Source: an uncultured Bacteroidia bacterium
Lineage (GTDB): Bacteria; Bacteroidota; Bacteroidia; NS11-12g; UBA955
Assembly (NCBI GenBank): GCA_943788195.1
Contig: CALSPH010000002.1
Span: 186,001-250,000, forward strand
DNA: 64,000 bases
Direction: 5' to 3'
In this document: positions 8,233 to 16,354 of the stretch, in pieces
Numbering within the stretch: position 1 is the first letter of the stretch
How the letters are laid out: each line of letters begins with the position of its first letter
The notes under the pieces: model-generated
The model's input: only the letters and a program-made list of their open reading frames with translations
What the model was told of the DNA's origin: nothing
Database searches by the model: none
Program-made: the position numbers and the translations under genes

Positions 8233-8955
8233 TTATTCAATTCCGAGCTCTTTCCCATAATGCAAAACTTCATTTAATGCTTCCATGTCATCTTTCATGG
8301 AAAATTTGGCTTTCAAAATGATTTGTTCGCATTTACTTTTCCAAACCTGTGCAAATTGGTTATGAAGCTTATTCTTTTCAGAATTTCGTGTAAAAACATT
8401 ACCCGCCTGTTTTGCCTTTGGATATGCCAATGCAATAAATTCAAGAATGTCATGTTTTGTAGTAGGTATGGGAAAACTAGAAATAATTTCAATTTTCTGT
8501 CTGTCCACCTTGCCAGGTCCAGTTATATGAGAAAATGCTTCAGAAAACACGCTACCTATTTGAGAAAACATCCCATCTGGATCACGCTTTCTTTCTTCCT
8601 CAGCTTCAATCAATAGTTCAAATAAGTGCTGTATTGAAGCGTTCGAACGTCTATTAACAATGTCAAAGTTACAATAATCGCAGGTTGTAGAGGATGCATC
8701 TATGTTTGCTTGACAATTGGGGCATTTATTCGATGTTTTACTAGCAGTTTGAATAATTGGTTCACTCTGCTGGTCTACACTACTTTGCCGATTTTTATTC
8801 AATTCATAAATCCGAGCATTCAGTACCATTTCAAATTCATCCTTATCAATGCCAGCATCAATTGCTTTTTTATATAAAACCTCACGATCCTTAGCAGATA
8901 CATTTCCATCCATAAGGGCATACTGGATTAGTTTTTCAATTTCTTCTGGATACAT
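8233..8955 (-). CDS. Zinc-ribbon protein, third gene of the SPFH operon
   Basis: A 240-residue cytoplasmic protein. The N-terminal 55 residues (EEIEKLIQYALMDGNVSAKD) form helices like the TerB-style unit often seen in Bacteroidota. Next is a low-complexity spacer, then a zinc ribbon with C78-P-N-C81 and C92-D-Y-C95. The C-terminal half is helical and charged with an ERKRDPDG loop; I do not recognise it. The ATG follows directly on the membrane-protein gene (stop 8956), so it is translationally linked to it and to the SPFH-SHOCT gene upstream. Zinc ribbon plus SPFH suggests a scaffold role at the membrane; this is inference. Confidence 0.75.
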   Translation of the reverse strand: MYPEEIEKLIQYALMDGNVSAKDREVLYKKAIDAGIDKDEFEMVLNARIYELNKNRQSSVDQQSEPIIQTASKTSNKCPNCQANIDASSTTCDYCNFDIVNRRSNASIQHLFELLIEAEEERKRDPDGMFSQIGSVFSEAFSHITGPGKVDRQKIEIISSFPIPTTKHDILEFIALAYPKAKQAGNVFTRNSEKNKLHNQFAQVWKSKCEQIILKAKFSMKDDMEALNEVLHYGKELGIE

Positions 8956-9294
8956 CTACTTCTTTCTTAATACAAGCCCAAAGATGAAGGTTAAAACCTC
9001 GATCAATAGTAAACCTACTATCAACAATATGATCCAATTATTTTCAAGCTCTGAATGAGCGAATAGACTAAGTACATAACGCATTAATCCAGATATTAGA
9101 AACAAAAAAGTAAATGCAGTTTTAAACGCATTGTCGAGAAAACGCGTATATAAAACAAAAATCAATGCAGTTGAAAAAAGAATATTTACATCCGCTAGCA
9201 TCCAATTGAAGGTAGGATAACTAGTGAGAACGATTCCAGCCAAAGAATTCATTAATATGGCAATTATACCGCCTAAGAGAAAAATATTTTTCAT
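8956..9294 (-). CDS. Four-helix membrane protein of the SPFH operon
   Basis: A 112-residue integral inner-membrane protein with four predicted helices at about 4-26, 31-49, 59-78 and 87-109 and a C-terminal RKK anchor. There are no catalytic motifs and no family I recognise. It is the middle gene of a leftward operon: 20 bases after the SPFH-SHOCT stop and abutting the zinc-ribbon gene. It could anchor or partner the SPFH protein. Confidence 0.7.
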   Translation of the reverse strand: MKNIFLLGGIIAILMNSLAGIVLTSYPTFNWMLADVNILFSTALIFVLYTRFLDNAFKTAFTFLFLISGLMRYVLSLFAHSELENNWIILLIVGLLLIEVLTFIFGLVLRKK

Positions 9295-9314
9295 GCTTTG
9301 TTTTTCTTTATTTA

Positions 9315-10385
9315 CTAGAGCTTTTTCAGCAGTTCCTTTTTCTTCTGTGTGAATTCTTCTTCTGTTAAAACTCCTGCATCTTTAAGTTCTCCTAATTGCT
9401 TTAGAAGCTCAATTGTATTTTCGTTAGATGACCCGGAGGTAGTATTAGTGCCTGTGGTGTTCTTTGACATCATCTCCCCCATTTGCTGAGCGATTGGATT
9501 TACCATTCCTAAACCTATCATTGTTCCTAGGATTCCTCCGGTACCTCCACCTTCTCCTCCACCAATATTTTCTGCAGCTTTTTCAGTGGTATCAAAACTT
9601 CGTTCAACTTTGTATGTTTCTAGATTATCTGCATGTCGTTTTAACCTCAAACGCTCATCTACATCCTCAGCCATGATTTTTTGAAATTGAGCCACTACAT
9701 CTTTTACACGTTGATCTTCGTCAATAACTGGGATAGACTCAATATTGAACAGTTTCAGAGCTAAGCCAAATTCTTGTAAATGAAAATTAATAACGGCTTT
9801 TACGGCTTCACCTACTTCATGAACAATGGACTCTAACTCCAACGGACTTAGGTTTTGATCCTTACTTATTTTTGTGATTGTATTTTTTACATTTTCCGAG
9901 ATTACACCCCTGAATAGCTCAGATAGTGTGTTCGTATCAAAATCCTTTACTGTTCCTACCATTTTAGTTAAAAACAAGGTTGAGTTTTCTACAACAAGTG
10001 CAAACGAACCACGACATGAGACAGGAATAGGAACCTTGAAAGTTGGCTCAAGCATATTGAACGGAACAAGACCAAACTTAGCATCCATTGACACCGCCTT
10101 ATTGATAAAATAAACTTCAGCAGTAAAAGGGCTATCGCCACCATATACTAAGCCTACAAGCCCAGATAAAACGGGTAGATTTTTAGTTGACAATGTATGC
10201 GTTCCAGGTCCAAAGACATCGAGTAACTGTCCCCCTTTGTAAAAACATGCTTCTTGAGATTGGTTAACCACCAATTGAGACCCCATGCGGATTTCTTGCT
10301 CACGGGAACTATTTGAATCTGAGCGCCATTTCCATATCAGGACATCATTGGGTCCATCATATTTAAGAACATCAATTATTGCCAT
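9315..10385 (-). CDS. SPFH domain / SHOCT domain protein (YdjI-like)
   Basis: A 356-residue protein of the YdjI 'virion core protein' type. Residues about 30-240 form the SPFH (stomatin/flotillin-like) domain with GPGTHTLSTKNLPVLSG, a strand-rich core and a long helix (VKDVVAQFQKIMAEDVDERLRLKRHADN). A glycine-rich linker (GGGEGGGTGGILG) follows, then a C-terminal SHOCT helix pair, LKQLGELKDAGVLTEEEFTQKK. There is no membrane helix, so membrane contact would come through the 112-residue partner encoded next. Relatives are implicated in membrane stress and phage-shock-like responses; the precise role here is unknown. First gene of the leftward operon. Confidence 0.85.
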   Translation of the reverse strand: MAIIDVLKYDGPNDVLIWKWRSDSNSSREQEIRMGSQLVVNQSQEACFYKGGQLLDVFGPGTHTLSTKNLPVLSGLVGLVYGGDSPFTAEVYFINKAVSMDAKFGLVPFNMLEPTFKVPIPVSCRGSFALVVENSTLFLTKMVGTVKDFDTNTLSELFRGVISENVKNTITKISKDQNLSPLELESIVHEVGEAVKAVINFHLQEFGLALKLFNIESIPVIDEDQRVKDVVAQFQKIMAEDVDERLRLKRHADNLETYKVERSFDTTEKAAENIGGGEGGGTGGILGTMIGLGMVNPIAQQMGEMMSKNTTGTNTTSGSSNENTIELLKQLGELKDAGVLTEEEFTQKKKELLKKL

Positions 10386-10501
10386 AGCTTACAAAGTTAG
10401 AATAAAAGTTAGAACAATAAACTTATCCCTTTTTATTTTCAATTGGGTCTAGAAAATTTACTAACGAAACCTTCCATCCGAAAATGCAACCCATTTCACC
10501 T

Positions 10502-10509
10502 TATATTTG
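10502..10509 (+). promoter_or_regulatory. -7 box TATATTTG upstream of the hydrolase gene
   Basis: Exact TAnnTTTG match. It lies downstream of the ATG at 10484 and 19 bases before the ATG at 10529, so it argues for the latter as the real start. Confidence 0.5.
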
Positions 10510-10528
10510 TCAAAGACTCATTACTACT

Positions 10529-11770
10529 ATGAAATCAACACACAGCAAAGCAATTCTAACCCTCCTCCTCTTTTCATTATTAACGCTTTCTGCTTTTACC
10601 CAATCCTGTTCTCCAGATTCTTTGGTGCAACGCCAAGTGAAAGCCAGAATTACCGATGCGGCCATTGCCTTTGAATTTCAAAACCATCATGTGTATTACA
10701 ATCCAGATTGTACGCCCAATGATAAATTGCTTTTGCACTTGGTAGGCACCTTTGATAATCCGGCCAGTACTACCTACTTCCCTTCCTTGGCGGCCCATCA
10801 TGGGTACAAAGCCATTAGTTTAAAATACCCCAACCTGATTTCTGGGACCTCTGCCTGTACCAACAGCACAGACCCGGATTGCCATTGGAAATACCACCAA
10901 GAAGTACTTTTTGGTACAGATACCAGTGGTACGGTTACCGTAGATTCTACCAATAGCATTGTGAACCGTATAACGAAGCTGCTCATCTATTTACATGCCA
11001 ATTATCCAAGCGAAAACTGGGATGCGTATTTAACGGCCTCCAATACCGTAAAATGGGAAAGCGTGGTGGTATCGGGCCATTCACAAGGGGGTGGGCATAT
11101 GGCCTTTTTGGCTAAATACCGAAAGGTAGATCGCGTCATTGCTTTTGCCTCTCCCAATGAATACAGTACCCACTTTTCTGCACCCGCTACATGGGTGAGC
11201 CTGCCCAGTGCCACAGCAGATTCCAATTACTACGCCTTTGGCAATCGTTTTGATGAAGTAGTAGATTTCAGTAAGCAATATGCAGTATGGAAAGGCCTTA
11301 ATATGCATACGCCAATTGACTCGTTCAATGTAGAAGGCCAAAGATGCCCTTACAATAATGCGCGCATCTTGTTTACAGATGATACCAGCTCAACGGGCAT
11401 CGCACGTAACCACAACTCGGTAGTCATCGACAATTGGACCCCGGTAACCCCTGGCTCGGGCTCCCTAATTTTTCCGTGGGTTTGGGAATATGTGTTGGGG
11501 CTTTGTGATAAATACAACTCCGTGCATGCAATCCATGCTGAATCGGAGATTGTTGCTTATCCCAATCCTTCTAATGGCGCAGTAACTTTAAGCAGTAGTG
11601 AAGTCATTGCATCTGTTGCAGTTTATAACAGTGTAGGGCAATTGATTTATGAGGCTGCGCCTCGCAACACACAATATCAATTGGCATTGTCGGTTAAAGG
11701 ACTGTTGTTGGTGCATGTTGAATTTGTAGATGGGAGTCGGCAAGTGTTGAGGGTAATTAATAATGAGTAA
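10529..11770 (+). CDS. Secreted alpha/beta-hydrolase-like protein with T9SS domain
   Basis: A 413-residue extracellular protein. Signal peptide residues 2-25 (SKAILTLLLFSLLTLSAFTQ). The body has the nucleophile elbow VVSGHSQGGG (Ser about 185) of an alpha/beta hydrolase, preceded by LLLHLVGTFDNP and followed by DRVIAFASPNEY; a C-terminal ARNHNSVVIDNW offers a possible catalytic histidine. The last 75 residues form a T9SS domain starting VAYPNPSNG. The substrate is unknown; esterase or lipase activity is the natural guess. An in-frame ATG at 10484 would spoil the signal peptide and lies upstream of the -7 box. Confidence 0.85.
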   Translation: MKSTHSKAILTLLLFSLLTLSAFTQSCSPDSLVQRQVKARITDAAIAFEFQNHHVYYNPDCTPNDKLLLHLVGTFDNPASTTYFPSLAAHHGYKAISLKYPNLISGTSACTNSTDPDCHWKYHQEVLFGTDTSGTVTVDSTNSIVNRITKLLIYLHANYPSENWDAYLTASNTVKWESVVVSGHSQGGGHMAFLAKYRKVDRVIAFASPNEYSTHFSAPATWVSLPSATADSNYYAFGNRFDEVVDFSKQYAVWKGLNMHTPIDSFNVEGQRCPYNNARILFTDDTSSTGIARNHNSVVIDNWTPVTPGSGSLIFPWVWEYVLGLCDKYNSVHAIHAESEIVAYPNPSNGAVTLSSSEVIASVAVYNSVGQLIYEAAPRNTQYQLALSVKGLLLVHVEFVDGSRQVLRVINNE

Positions 11771-11814
11771 TGTATAATTAATAATGCGCAGTCCATCCGC
11801 TTAATTGAAAATGT

Positions 11815-11880
11815 ACAATTGAAAACACACCGGCTCACGCTCTTAAGACGTTTTCCATTTTCAATTTATCGTTTTACATT
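11815..11880. repeat. Repeat family B, copy 1
   Basis: About 66 bases: AATTGAAAAC, then CGGCTCACGCTCTT, then CGTTTTCCATTTTCAATTTA and TTTTACATT. The outer parts are inverse complements, so the RNA can fold. A similar copy in the same orientation is at 12771-12836; the two bracket the barrel gene at 11907-12659. Confidence 0.7.
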
Positions 11881-11894
11881 ACTCACAAAGCATT

Positions 11895-11902
11895 TACCTT
11901 TG
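11895..11902 (+). promoter_or_regulatory. -7 box TACCTTTG for the barrel gene
   Basis: Exact TAnnTTTG match followed by only AGCC before the ATG at 11907. The layout resembles the scoB promoter (TATCTTTG-AGCCA-ATG), again suggesting a near-leaderless transcript. Confidence 0.6.
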
Positions 11903-11906
11903 AGCC

Positions 11907-12659
11907 ATGCGTATTGCTTTACGGAAGAATAAATCCATTCTAGTTTGCCTTTTGGCTTTTACCATGTGTTCAATGAGTAATGCGCAGGGTTTTATTGATC
12001 TGGAGTCGGGAATCATTTTTACGGGATTTAATACGGTACGTGCACCCGGTAAGAGTGGAACCTCTATTTCATTAAAAGATGATTTGCCAGTAAAGCCCAC
12101 TCCATTTTTCCGTTTAAGGGTAGGCATTAATTTTAACGAAAGGCACCATGTTTCTGCCTTGTATGCTCCTTTAACGGCAGTTGCTAAGGGCAGTCTAAAT
12201 ACACCGGTTACCTATCGGAATAACACTTTTGCTGCTAATACGGAGCTAGAAGCACGGTATACCTTTAATTCCTATCGGCTTACCTATAATTATTCTTTTA
12301 TACAGAAACCTAAATTAAATCTGGGTATGGGCTTATCCGCAAAAATTAGAGATGCTGGAACCTTCATAAGTGGAGGTGGCATAACTGAAGGCAACACCAA
12401 TATTGGCTTTGTTCCACTCATTAACCTTCAACTCAACTGGATGCCCACCGAACATTTTGGCCTGCGTGTTTTTGCAGATGGTTTGGTAGCTGCACAAGGC
12501 AGAGCAGAGGATGTGCTGGTGACTGGTATTTATAAAGTGAATGACAAACTTAACCTTAACGTAGGCTACCGCTTTTTTGAGGGCGGCTCTGACGGGGCGA
12601 GTGCGTATAACTTTGTACTGCTGCACTATGCCGTTGCAGGAGTGACGTATGCGTTTTAG
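11907..12659 (+). CDS. Outer-membrane beta-barrel protein
   Basis: A 250-residue protein with signal peptide 1-26 (ILVCLLAFTMCSMSNAQ) followed by about eight or more amphipathic strands with alternating hydrophobic residues (FFRLRVGINF, NSYRLTYNYSF, LNLGMGLSAKI, FGLRVFADGLV, KLNLNVGYRFF). It ends in a terminal phenylalanine (VAGVTYAF), as expected for BAM insertion. No plug or SusD partner is nearby. It is bracketed by direct copies of repeat family B. The function cannot be assigned; an OmpW/OmpA-like small barrel is likely. Confidence 0.82.
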   Translation: MRIALRKNKSILVCLLAFTMCSMSNAQGFIDLESGIIFTGFNTVRAPGKSGTSISLKDDLPVKPTPFFRLRVGINFNERHHVSALYAPLTAVAKGSLNTPVTYRNNTFAANTELEARYTFNSYRLTYNYSFIQKPKLNLGMGLSAKIRDAGTFISGGGITEGNTNIGFVPLINLQLNWMPTEHFGLRVFADGLVAAQGRAEDVLVTGIYKVNDKLNLNVGYRFFEGGSDGASAYNFVLLHYAVAGVTYAF

Positions 12660-12842
12660 ATATGCGCAAAGGGTATGTATGGAAAATTGATTATGCGCGA
12701 AACGCGTGAATTGAAAATGAGCGGGCTGCGCCCTTAATTGAAAATGGACGGGCAAAAATGCCCTAAATGGAAAATTGAAAATGCAGTGGCTTACGCTCTT
12801 TTTTCGTTTTCCATTTTCAATTTATAATTTTACATTAAAAAA
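12660..12842. repeat. Repeat family B cluster, including copy 2 (12771-12836)
   Basis: Between the barrel gene and moaA lie several ATTGAAAATG units: after GTATGG, after GCGTG, before GGACGGGC and at 12771. They alternate with small hairpins (GCGCGAAACGCG, GGGCTGCGCCC, GGGCAAAAATGCCC). The last unit, 12771-12836, matches 11815-11880 along its whole length (GGCTTACGCTCTT, then CGTTTTCCATTTTCAATTTA). There is no coding content. Confidence 0.7.
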
Positions 12843-12847
12843 ATCCC

Positions 12848-12913
12848 TTTCCTTCGATACATTCCGCCATTGGCGGAACACTCAGGATGACGGGAAAGTT
12901 TAACTCAGGATGA
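12848..12913 (-). repeat. Repeat family A, copy 2 plus a half copy
   Basis: On the minus strand: CGTCATCCTGAGTGT, then a TTCCGCC-ATT-GGCGGAA hairpin, then ATGTATCGAAGGAAAGG. A second CATCCTGAGT half-unit sits at about 12902-12915, next to the moaA stop. Confidence 0.7.
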
Positions 12914-12922
12914 CGGGATTTT

Positions 12923-13927
12923 TTAACCGCCAATTGTTATCATACTCCGATTGCGTTCACTGGCTTCTGGATTTAGGAGATCTTCCATCGTTTCCATGCC
13001 GGCACGGACCGCTTTTTTGTGCAAGACAGATTCTAAAATGAGCGGTACAATATCTTCTCCATTGCGATAAGCAGTGAGCAGGTCGGTTTCATCTCCTGAA
13101 AACAGGCAGTTTTTGAGTTTGCCATCTGCGGTTAGGCGAATGCGATTGCATGTGCTGCAGAAGGGATTGGTCACCGAGCTGATGATACCAAACGTTCCTT
13201 GGTAATCGTTGATTTGGTATACTTTAGCGGTTTCATTGGGTCGCAAGGGAAGTGTTTGCATTGCCTCATCGCCATAATACGATTTTACAAGTGCCAATAC
13301 CTCTGCCAGGCCAACGCCCTTGCTCCAGTCCCACTGATTGCCATTGAATGGCATGAACTCAATAAACCGGATGTGTAGTTTTTGCTTCTCCGAAAGTTGA
13401 ATGAAATCGATGATCTCTGATTCATTAAAGCCCTTCATCAAGACCACATTGATTTTTACTTTAAAGCCTTCAGCCAGCAAGAGCTGGATGTTTTCGTACA
13501 CCTTATCGAAGTAGTTGCGCCTGCTGATGATGGCAAACTTATCGGGGTGCAGTGTATCGAGACTCACATTCACTGCTTTCAGGCCTGCCTTTTTAAAGGT
13601 TTCAATATACTGATCGACCAATATGCCATTGGTGGTGATGCTTAAATCCGTGTCCAGTTCGCCTAAGTCAGTAATTACCTCTGCCGCACATTTGCGCACC
13701 AAGGGCTCTCCGCCTGTTAGACGTATTTTATTGACTCCCAAGCTCACAAAGATTTCAGCAAATGCTTTGATCTCTTCCCGCGTCATGAAATGCGATTTAT
13801 CCCGTAAAGCAATTCCCTCTGCAGGCATGCAATAGGTACAACGTAAATTGCAGCGCTCTGTCAAAGAAATGCGCAAATAGTTGTGCTTGCGTCCAAATTG
13901 GTCTACTATGTCTTGTGTTATCTTCAC
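12923..13927 (-). CDS. moaA: GTP 3',8-cyclase
   Basis: Radical-SAM enzyme that starts molybdenum-cofactor synthesis by converting GTP to 3',8-cyclo-GTP. The N-terminal [4Fe-4S] motif is C26-C30-C33 (ERCNLRCTYC). The C-terminal cluster is in NPFCSTCNRIRLTADGKLKNC, and the chain ends in the conserved Gly-Gly. The 334 residues are normal for the family. Its ATG overlaps the stop of moaCB (ATGA), so the two steps that make cPMP are translationally coupled. It is the last gene of the leftward Moco run. Confidence 0.97.
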   Translation of the reverse strand: MKITQDIVDQFGRKHNYLRISLTERCNLRCTYCMPAEGIALRDKSHFMTREEIKAFAEIFVSLGVNKIRLTGGEPLVRKCAAEVITDLGELDTDLSITTNGILVDQYIETFKKAGLKAVNVSLDTLHPDKFAIISRRNYFDKVYENIQLLLAEGFKVKINVVLMKGFNESEIIDFIQLSEKQKLHIRFIEFMPFNGNQWDWSKGVGLAEVLALVKSYYGDEAMQTLPLRPNETAKVYQINDYQGTFGIISSVTNPFCSTCNRIRLTADGKLKNCLFSGDETDLLTAYRNGEDIVPLILESVLHKKAVRAGMETMEDLLNPEASERNRSMITIGG

Positions 13928-14841
13928 TTTTTCTGGTGGTCAAACCCTTTTAAAACATCAAAGATGTGCAGCACGGCAGGAAACAACGCATCCATGCTCT
14001 CTCTTGCTCCACCTGTTGAACCCGGCATGGTAATCACAATGGATTTGCCAATGGTTCCTGCCACTCCTCTTGAAAGCATGGCATAGGGCATGCGCTCTTG
14101 TCCATATTTCCGTGCGGCTTCCATGATTCCAGGAATGTCTCGCTCAATCATCGGGGCAATGGCTTCTGGAGTCACATCGCGATCAGATAAACCTGTTCCG
14201 CCTGTGAACAAGAGTAAATCTACCCCGTCTGCTATGAGTGCCTTTACCTTGGCTTGAATGGTTTCCTGTTCATCTGGAATAATATCATAGGCCGTTACTT
14301 CTAAATCAAAGGCTTTTAACTTATCCAAGATCGCTTGACCTGCCTTGTCTTCTTTCTTGCCTGCGCTTACGGAATCGGAGCAAACCACCACAGCGGCTTT
14401 CAACCCCTTGGGATATCGGTTGGCATAATCGCTCTTGCCTCCCTTTTTTTTAATTAATCGTATGTTCTCAATGGTAATCCCTTTGTCTATCGGCTTTAGC
14501 ATATCATACAAAGTCAATGCTACTAAGGAGGCAGCATGCATAGCTTCTACCTCTACCCCTGTTTTGTACACGGTCTTCACTTCTACCGAAATCTCTATCT
14601 CCATTTCGCCCAGTTCATAATCAATACCGGTATATTCAATGGGCATGGGATGGCAATCGGGAATGAGGTTAGCGGTTTGCTTAATCCCCAATAAACCTGC
14701 AGCTCGTGCGATTTCAAGCACGTTTCCTTTCGGAACGGCATTATCATTAATCGCTTGGATCGTTTCCGCCTTACTCACTTTTACGGTTGCCTGTGCAAGT
14801 GCCGTTCGGAGTGTGGAGGATTTATGTGTAATGTCAATCAT
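13924..14841 (-). CDS. moaCB: MoaC-MoaB/MogA fusion (cPMP synthase / molybdopterin adenylyltransferase)
   Basis: A 305-residue two-domain protein. Residues about 1-140 are MoaC (cyclic pyranopterin monophosphate synthase): IPDCHPMPIEYTG, EVEAMHAASLVALTLYDMLK and the KKGGKSDY end. Residues about 150-300 are a MogA/MoaB domain: CSDSVSAGKKEDKAG, LLLFTGGTGLSDRDVTPEA and a VITMPGSTGGARE phosphate loop. The fusion joins the second step of cofactor synthesis to the late adenylylation step. Such MoaCB fusions are known in Bacteroidota. It overlaps moaA by four bases. Repeat family A copy 3 lies between it and moaE. Confidence 0.95.
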   Translation of the reverse strand: MIDITHKSSTLRTALAQATVKVSKAETIQAINDNAVPKGNVLEIARAAGLLGIKQTANLIPDCHPMPIEYTGIDYELGEMEIEISVEVKTVYKTGVEVEAMHAASLVALTLYDMLKPIDKGITIENIRLIKKKGGKSDYANRYPKGLKAAVVVCSDSVSAGKKEDKAGQAILDKLKAFDLEVTAYDIIPDEQETIQAKVKALIADGVDLLLFTGGTGLSDRDVTPEAIAPMIERDIPGIMEAARKYGQERMPYAMLSRGVAGTIGKSIVITMPGSTGGARESMDALFPAVLHIFDVLKGFDHQKK

Positions 14842-14871
14842 TTTGTTAATTATTCTAATTACTAAATTTCA

Positions 14872-14915
14872 CGTCATCCTGAGTGCCGAGCAGAGCGAGG
14901 TGTATCGAAGGAAAG
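14872..14915 (+). repeat. Repeat family A, copy 3
   Basis: CGTCATCCTGAGTG, then CCGAGCAGAGCGAGG, then TGTATCGAAGGAAAG. The outer parts match the copies at 6757 and 12848, while the centre differs. It lies inside the Moco gene run, between moaE and moaCB. Confidence 0.75.
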
Positions 14916-14922
14916 ATAAATT

Positions 14923-15363
14923 TCAATTGTTTTCTTTCCACCGGTGTTTCTGGTCTGAGAAAACTTCTTTACCAAAAATGGGTGCCTTGGCCTTGAGTTC
15001 GTTTACCAAATACTCTGATGCCTCAAATGAAGCTTTACGATGCGGTGAGGAAACAAATACAAACAAGCAGATCTCTCCAGTTTTTACTAAACCCAAACTG
15101 TGGTAAATATGCATGCAAGTAAGATCATACTTGGCAAAGGTTTCTTCACGTAATTCATGCAAAGCGGTTTCTGCCATCTCTTGGTACGCGGTGTACTCAA
15201 TTCCCGCAACGGATTTACCCTCTATTTCATCTTCACGCACTTGGCCTAGGAAAATGGCATGTGCTCCTATGCTGGTTTTGCTTTGGTGTTTGCCAATGCT
15301 GGTGCCTATGAATTCTGAGCTGATGGCTCCTTCTACAAATACGGTTTTCTTCTTTTTTTCCAT
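14923..15363 (-). CDS. moaE: Molybdopterin synthase catalytic subunit
   Basis: Large subunit of molybdopterin synthase, which transfers sulfur from the MoaD thiocarboxylate to cPMP. A 146-residue protein with GAHAIFLGQVRED near the start, EYTAYQEMAE, IYHSLGLVKTGEICLFVFVSSPHR and the C-terminal KAPIFGKEVF lysine motif. Its partner MoaD is encoded two genes upstream. The start ATG directly follows the moeB stop codon (no gap), consistent with coupling. Confidence 0.96.
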   Translation of the reverse strand: MEKKKKTVFVEGAISSEFIGTSIGKHQSKTSIGAHAIFLGQVREDEIEGKSVAGIEYTAYQEMAETALHELREETFAKYDLTCMHIYHSLGLVKTGEICLFVFVSSPHRKASFEASEYLVNELKAKAPIFGKEVFSDQKHRWKENN

Positions 15364-16110
15364 CTATTTATGTGCTGTTTGTGTCTGTTGTTTCCTTTTT
15401 TGAATGCTGAGTTGGGTGGTTTCGTGGGTGAGCAAGTTCATTTGCAAGAGTCTGCCTGATAATACTTGCCCAATGTCCAGAATGATTTTAATGGCTTCCG
15501 TTGCTTGATATAAGCCAATCACACCAGGTAATACGCCCAACACCCCTACTTCTGAGCAGTTGGGTGCAGTAGCATCGTTTTCTGGAAACAGGCAACGATA
15601 CGTTGGACCATTGTTGTAATTGAAAACGCTCACCTGGCCTTCAAACTTATAAATGGCTCCATATACCATAGGCTTATTCAATGCCGTGCAGCAGTCGTTG
15701 ACCAAATACCGTGTGGCAAAATTATCCGAGCCGTCCAAGACGATATCATAATTGGCAATTATTTCCTTTGCGTTGGATGCTTCTAATTTTACTGGGTACG
15801 GAATCAGTTCTATTTCAGGATTCAGCAAATGCAACTTTTCAGCTGCGCAGCTAGCTTTATTCCTTCCAACATCTTGATGATTAAATAAAATTTGACGATG
15901 CAGATTACTCAAATCTACTTCATCAAAATCAACAATACCCAGTGTGCCTACTCCAGCTGCAGTTAAATACTGAAGCGCAGGACATCCTAGCCCACCTGCT
16001 CCAACCACCAAAATCTTGGCGTTTTTCAGCTTGAGCTGCCCTTCTCTTCCTATTTGATCAAGGATCAGGTGGCGATTGTATCTGTTTTCTTCTGCTTCAG
16101 TTAATCTCAT
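15364..16110 (-). CDS. moeB: MoaD-activating adenylyltransferase (ThiF/MoeB family)
   Basis: Activates the MoaD C-terminus as an acyl-adenylate. A 248-residue protein: ILVVGAGGLGCPALQ nucleotide-binding loop, DFDEVDLSNLHRQ with the catalytic arginine, DGSDNFATRYLVND and VGVLGVLPG. The paired CxxC zinc site of classical MoeB is not visible: the first pair reads TYRC and the C-terminus has none. There is no rhodanese domain, so sulfur must come from another protein. The frame is open to 16152, but the ATG at 16110 starts the family motif LTEAEENRYNRH and lies just after the moaD stop, preceded by GGAGGA. Confidence 0.93.
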   Translation of the reverse strand: MRLTEAEENRYNRHLILDQIGREGQLKLKNAKILVVGAGGLGCPALQYLTAAGVGTLGIVDFDEVDLSNLHRQILFNHQDVGRNKASCAAEKLHLLNPEIELIPYPVKLEASNAKEIIANYDIVLDGSDNFATRYLVNDCCTALNKPMVYGAIYKFEGQVSVFNYNNGPTYRCLFPENDATAPNCSEVGVLGVLPGVIGLYQATEAIKIILDIGQVLSGRLLQMNLLTHETTQLSIQKRKQQTQTAHK

Positions 16111-16114
16111 GGTT

Positions 16115-16354
16115 TTATCCTCCTCCAAAAGGCGGTAATAAGGCGATCTCATCCTTTTCGTTCAATTCAATATGCGTATCTGCTATCTGTTGATTTTGTG
16201 CAATCTGATAGCTGACAAAATGCAATTTGTGGTATTTGCTTTTCAGCTGTTCGTCCAATTGGGCAATGTTGCTCGCATCGTTTAGAATCAGACTTTCTGA
16301 AGCCGTTCCAGTGATTTCTGCAATCATTCCAAAGTATTTACATTCTACATTCAT
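16115..16354 (-). CDS. moaD: Molybdopterin synthase sulfur carrier subunit
   Basis: A 79-residue ubiquitin-like protein ending IALLPPFGGG; the C-terminal Gly-Gly is adenylated by MoeB and thiocarboxylated. The N-terminal strand VECKYFGMIAEITG is typical. Its last codons (GGAGGAGG) may also serve as the ribosome-binding site of moeB four bases on. Its ATG overlaps the tauE stop (ATGA). Confidence 0.94.
   Translation of the reverse strand: MNVECKYFGMIAEITGTASESLILNDASNIAQLDEQLKSKYHKLHFVSYQIAQNQQIADTHIELNEKDEIALLPPFGGG

Noticed and set aside
9315-10385. Phage or virion core gene
   Set aside because: The 'virion core' name is a family label; there are no phage genes nearby and the gene lies in a three-gene cellular operon.
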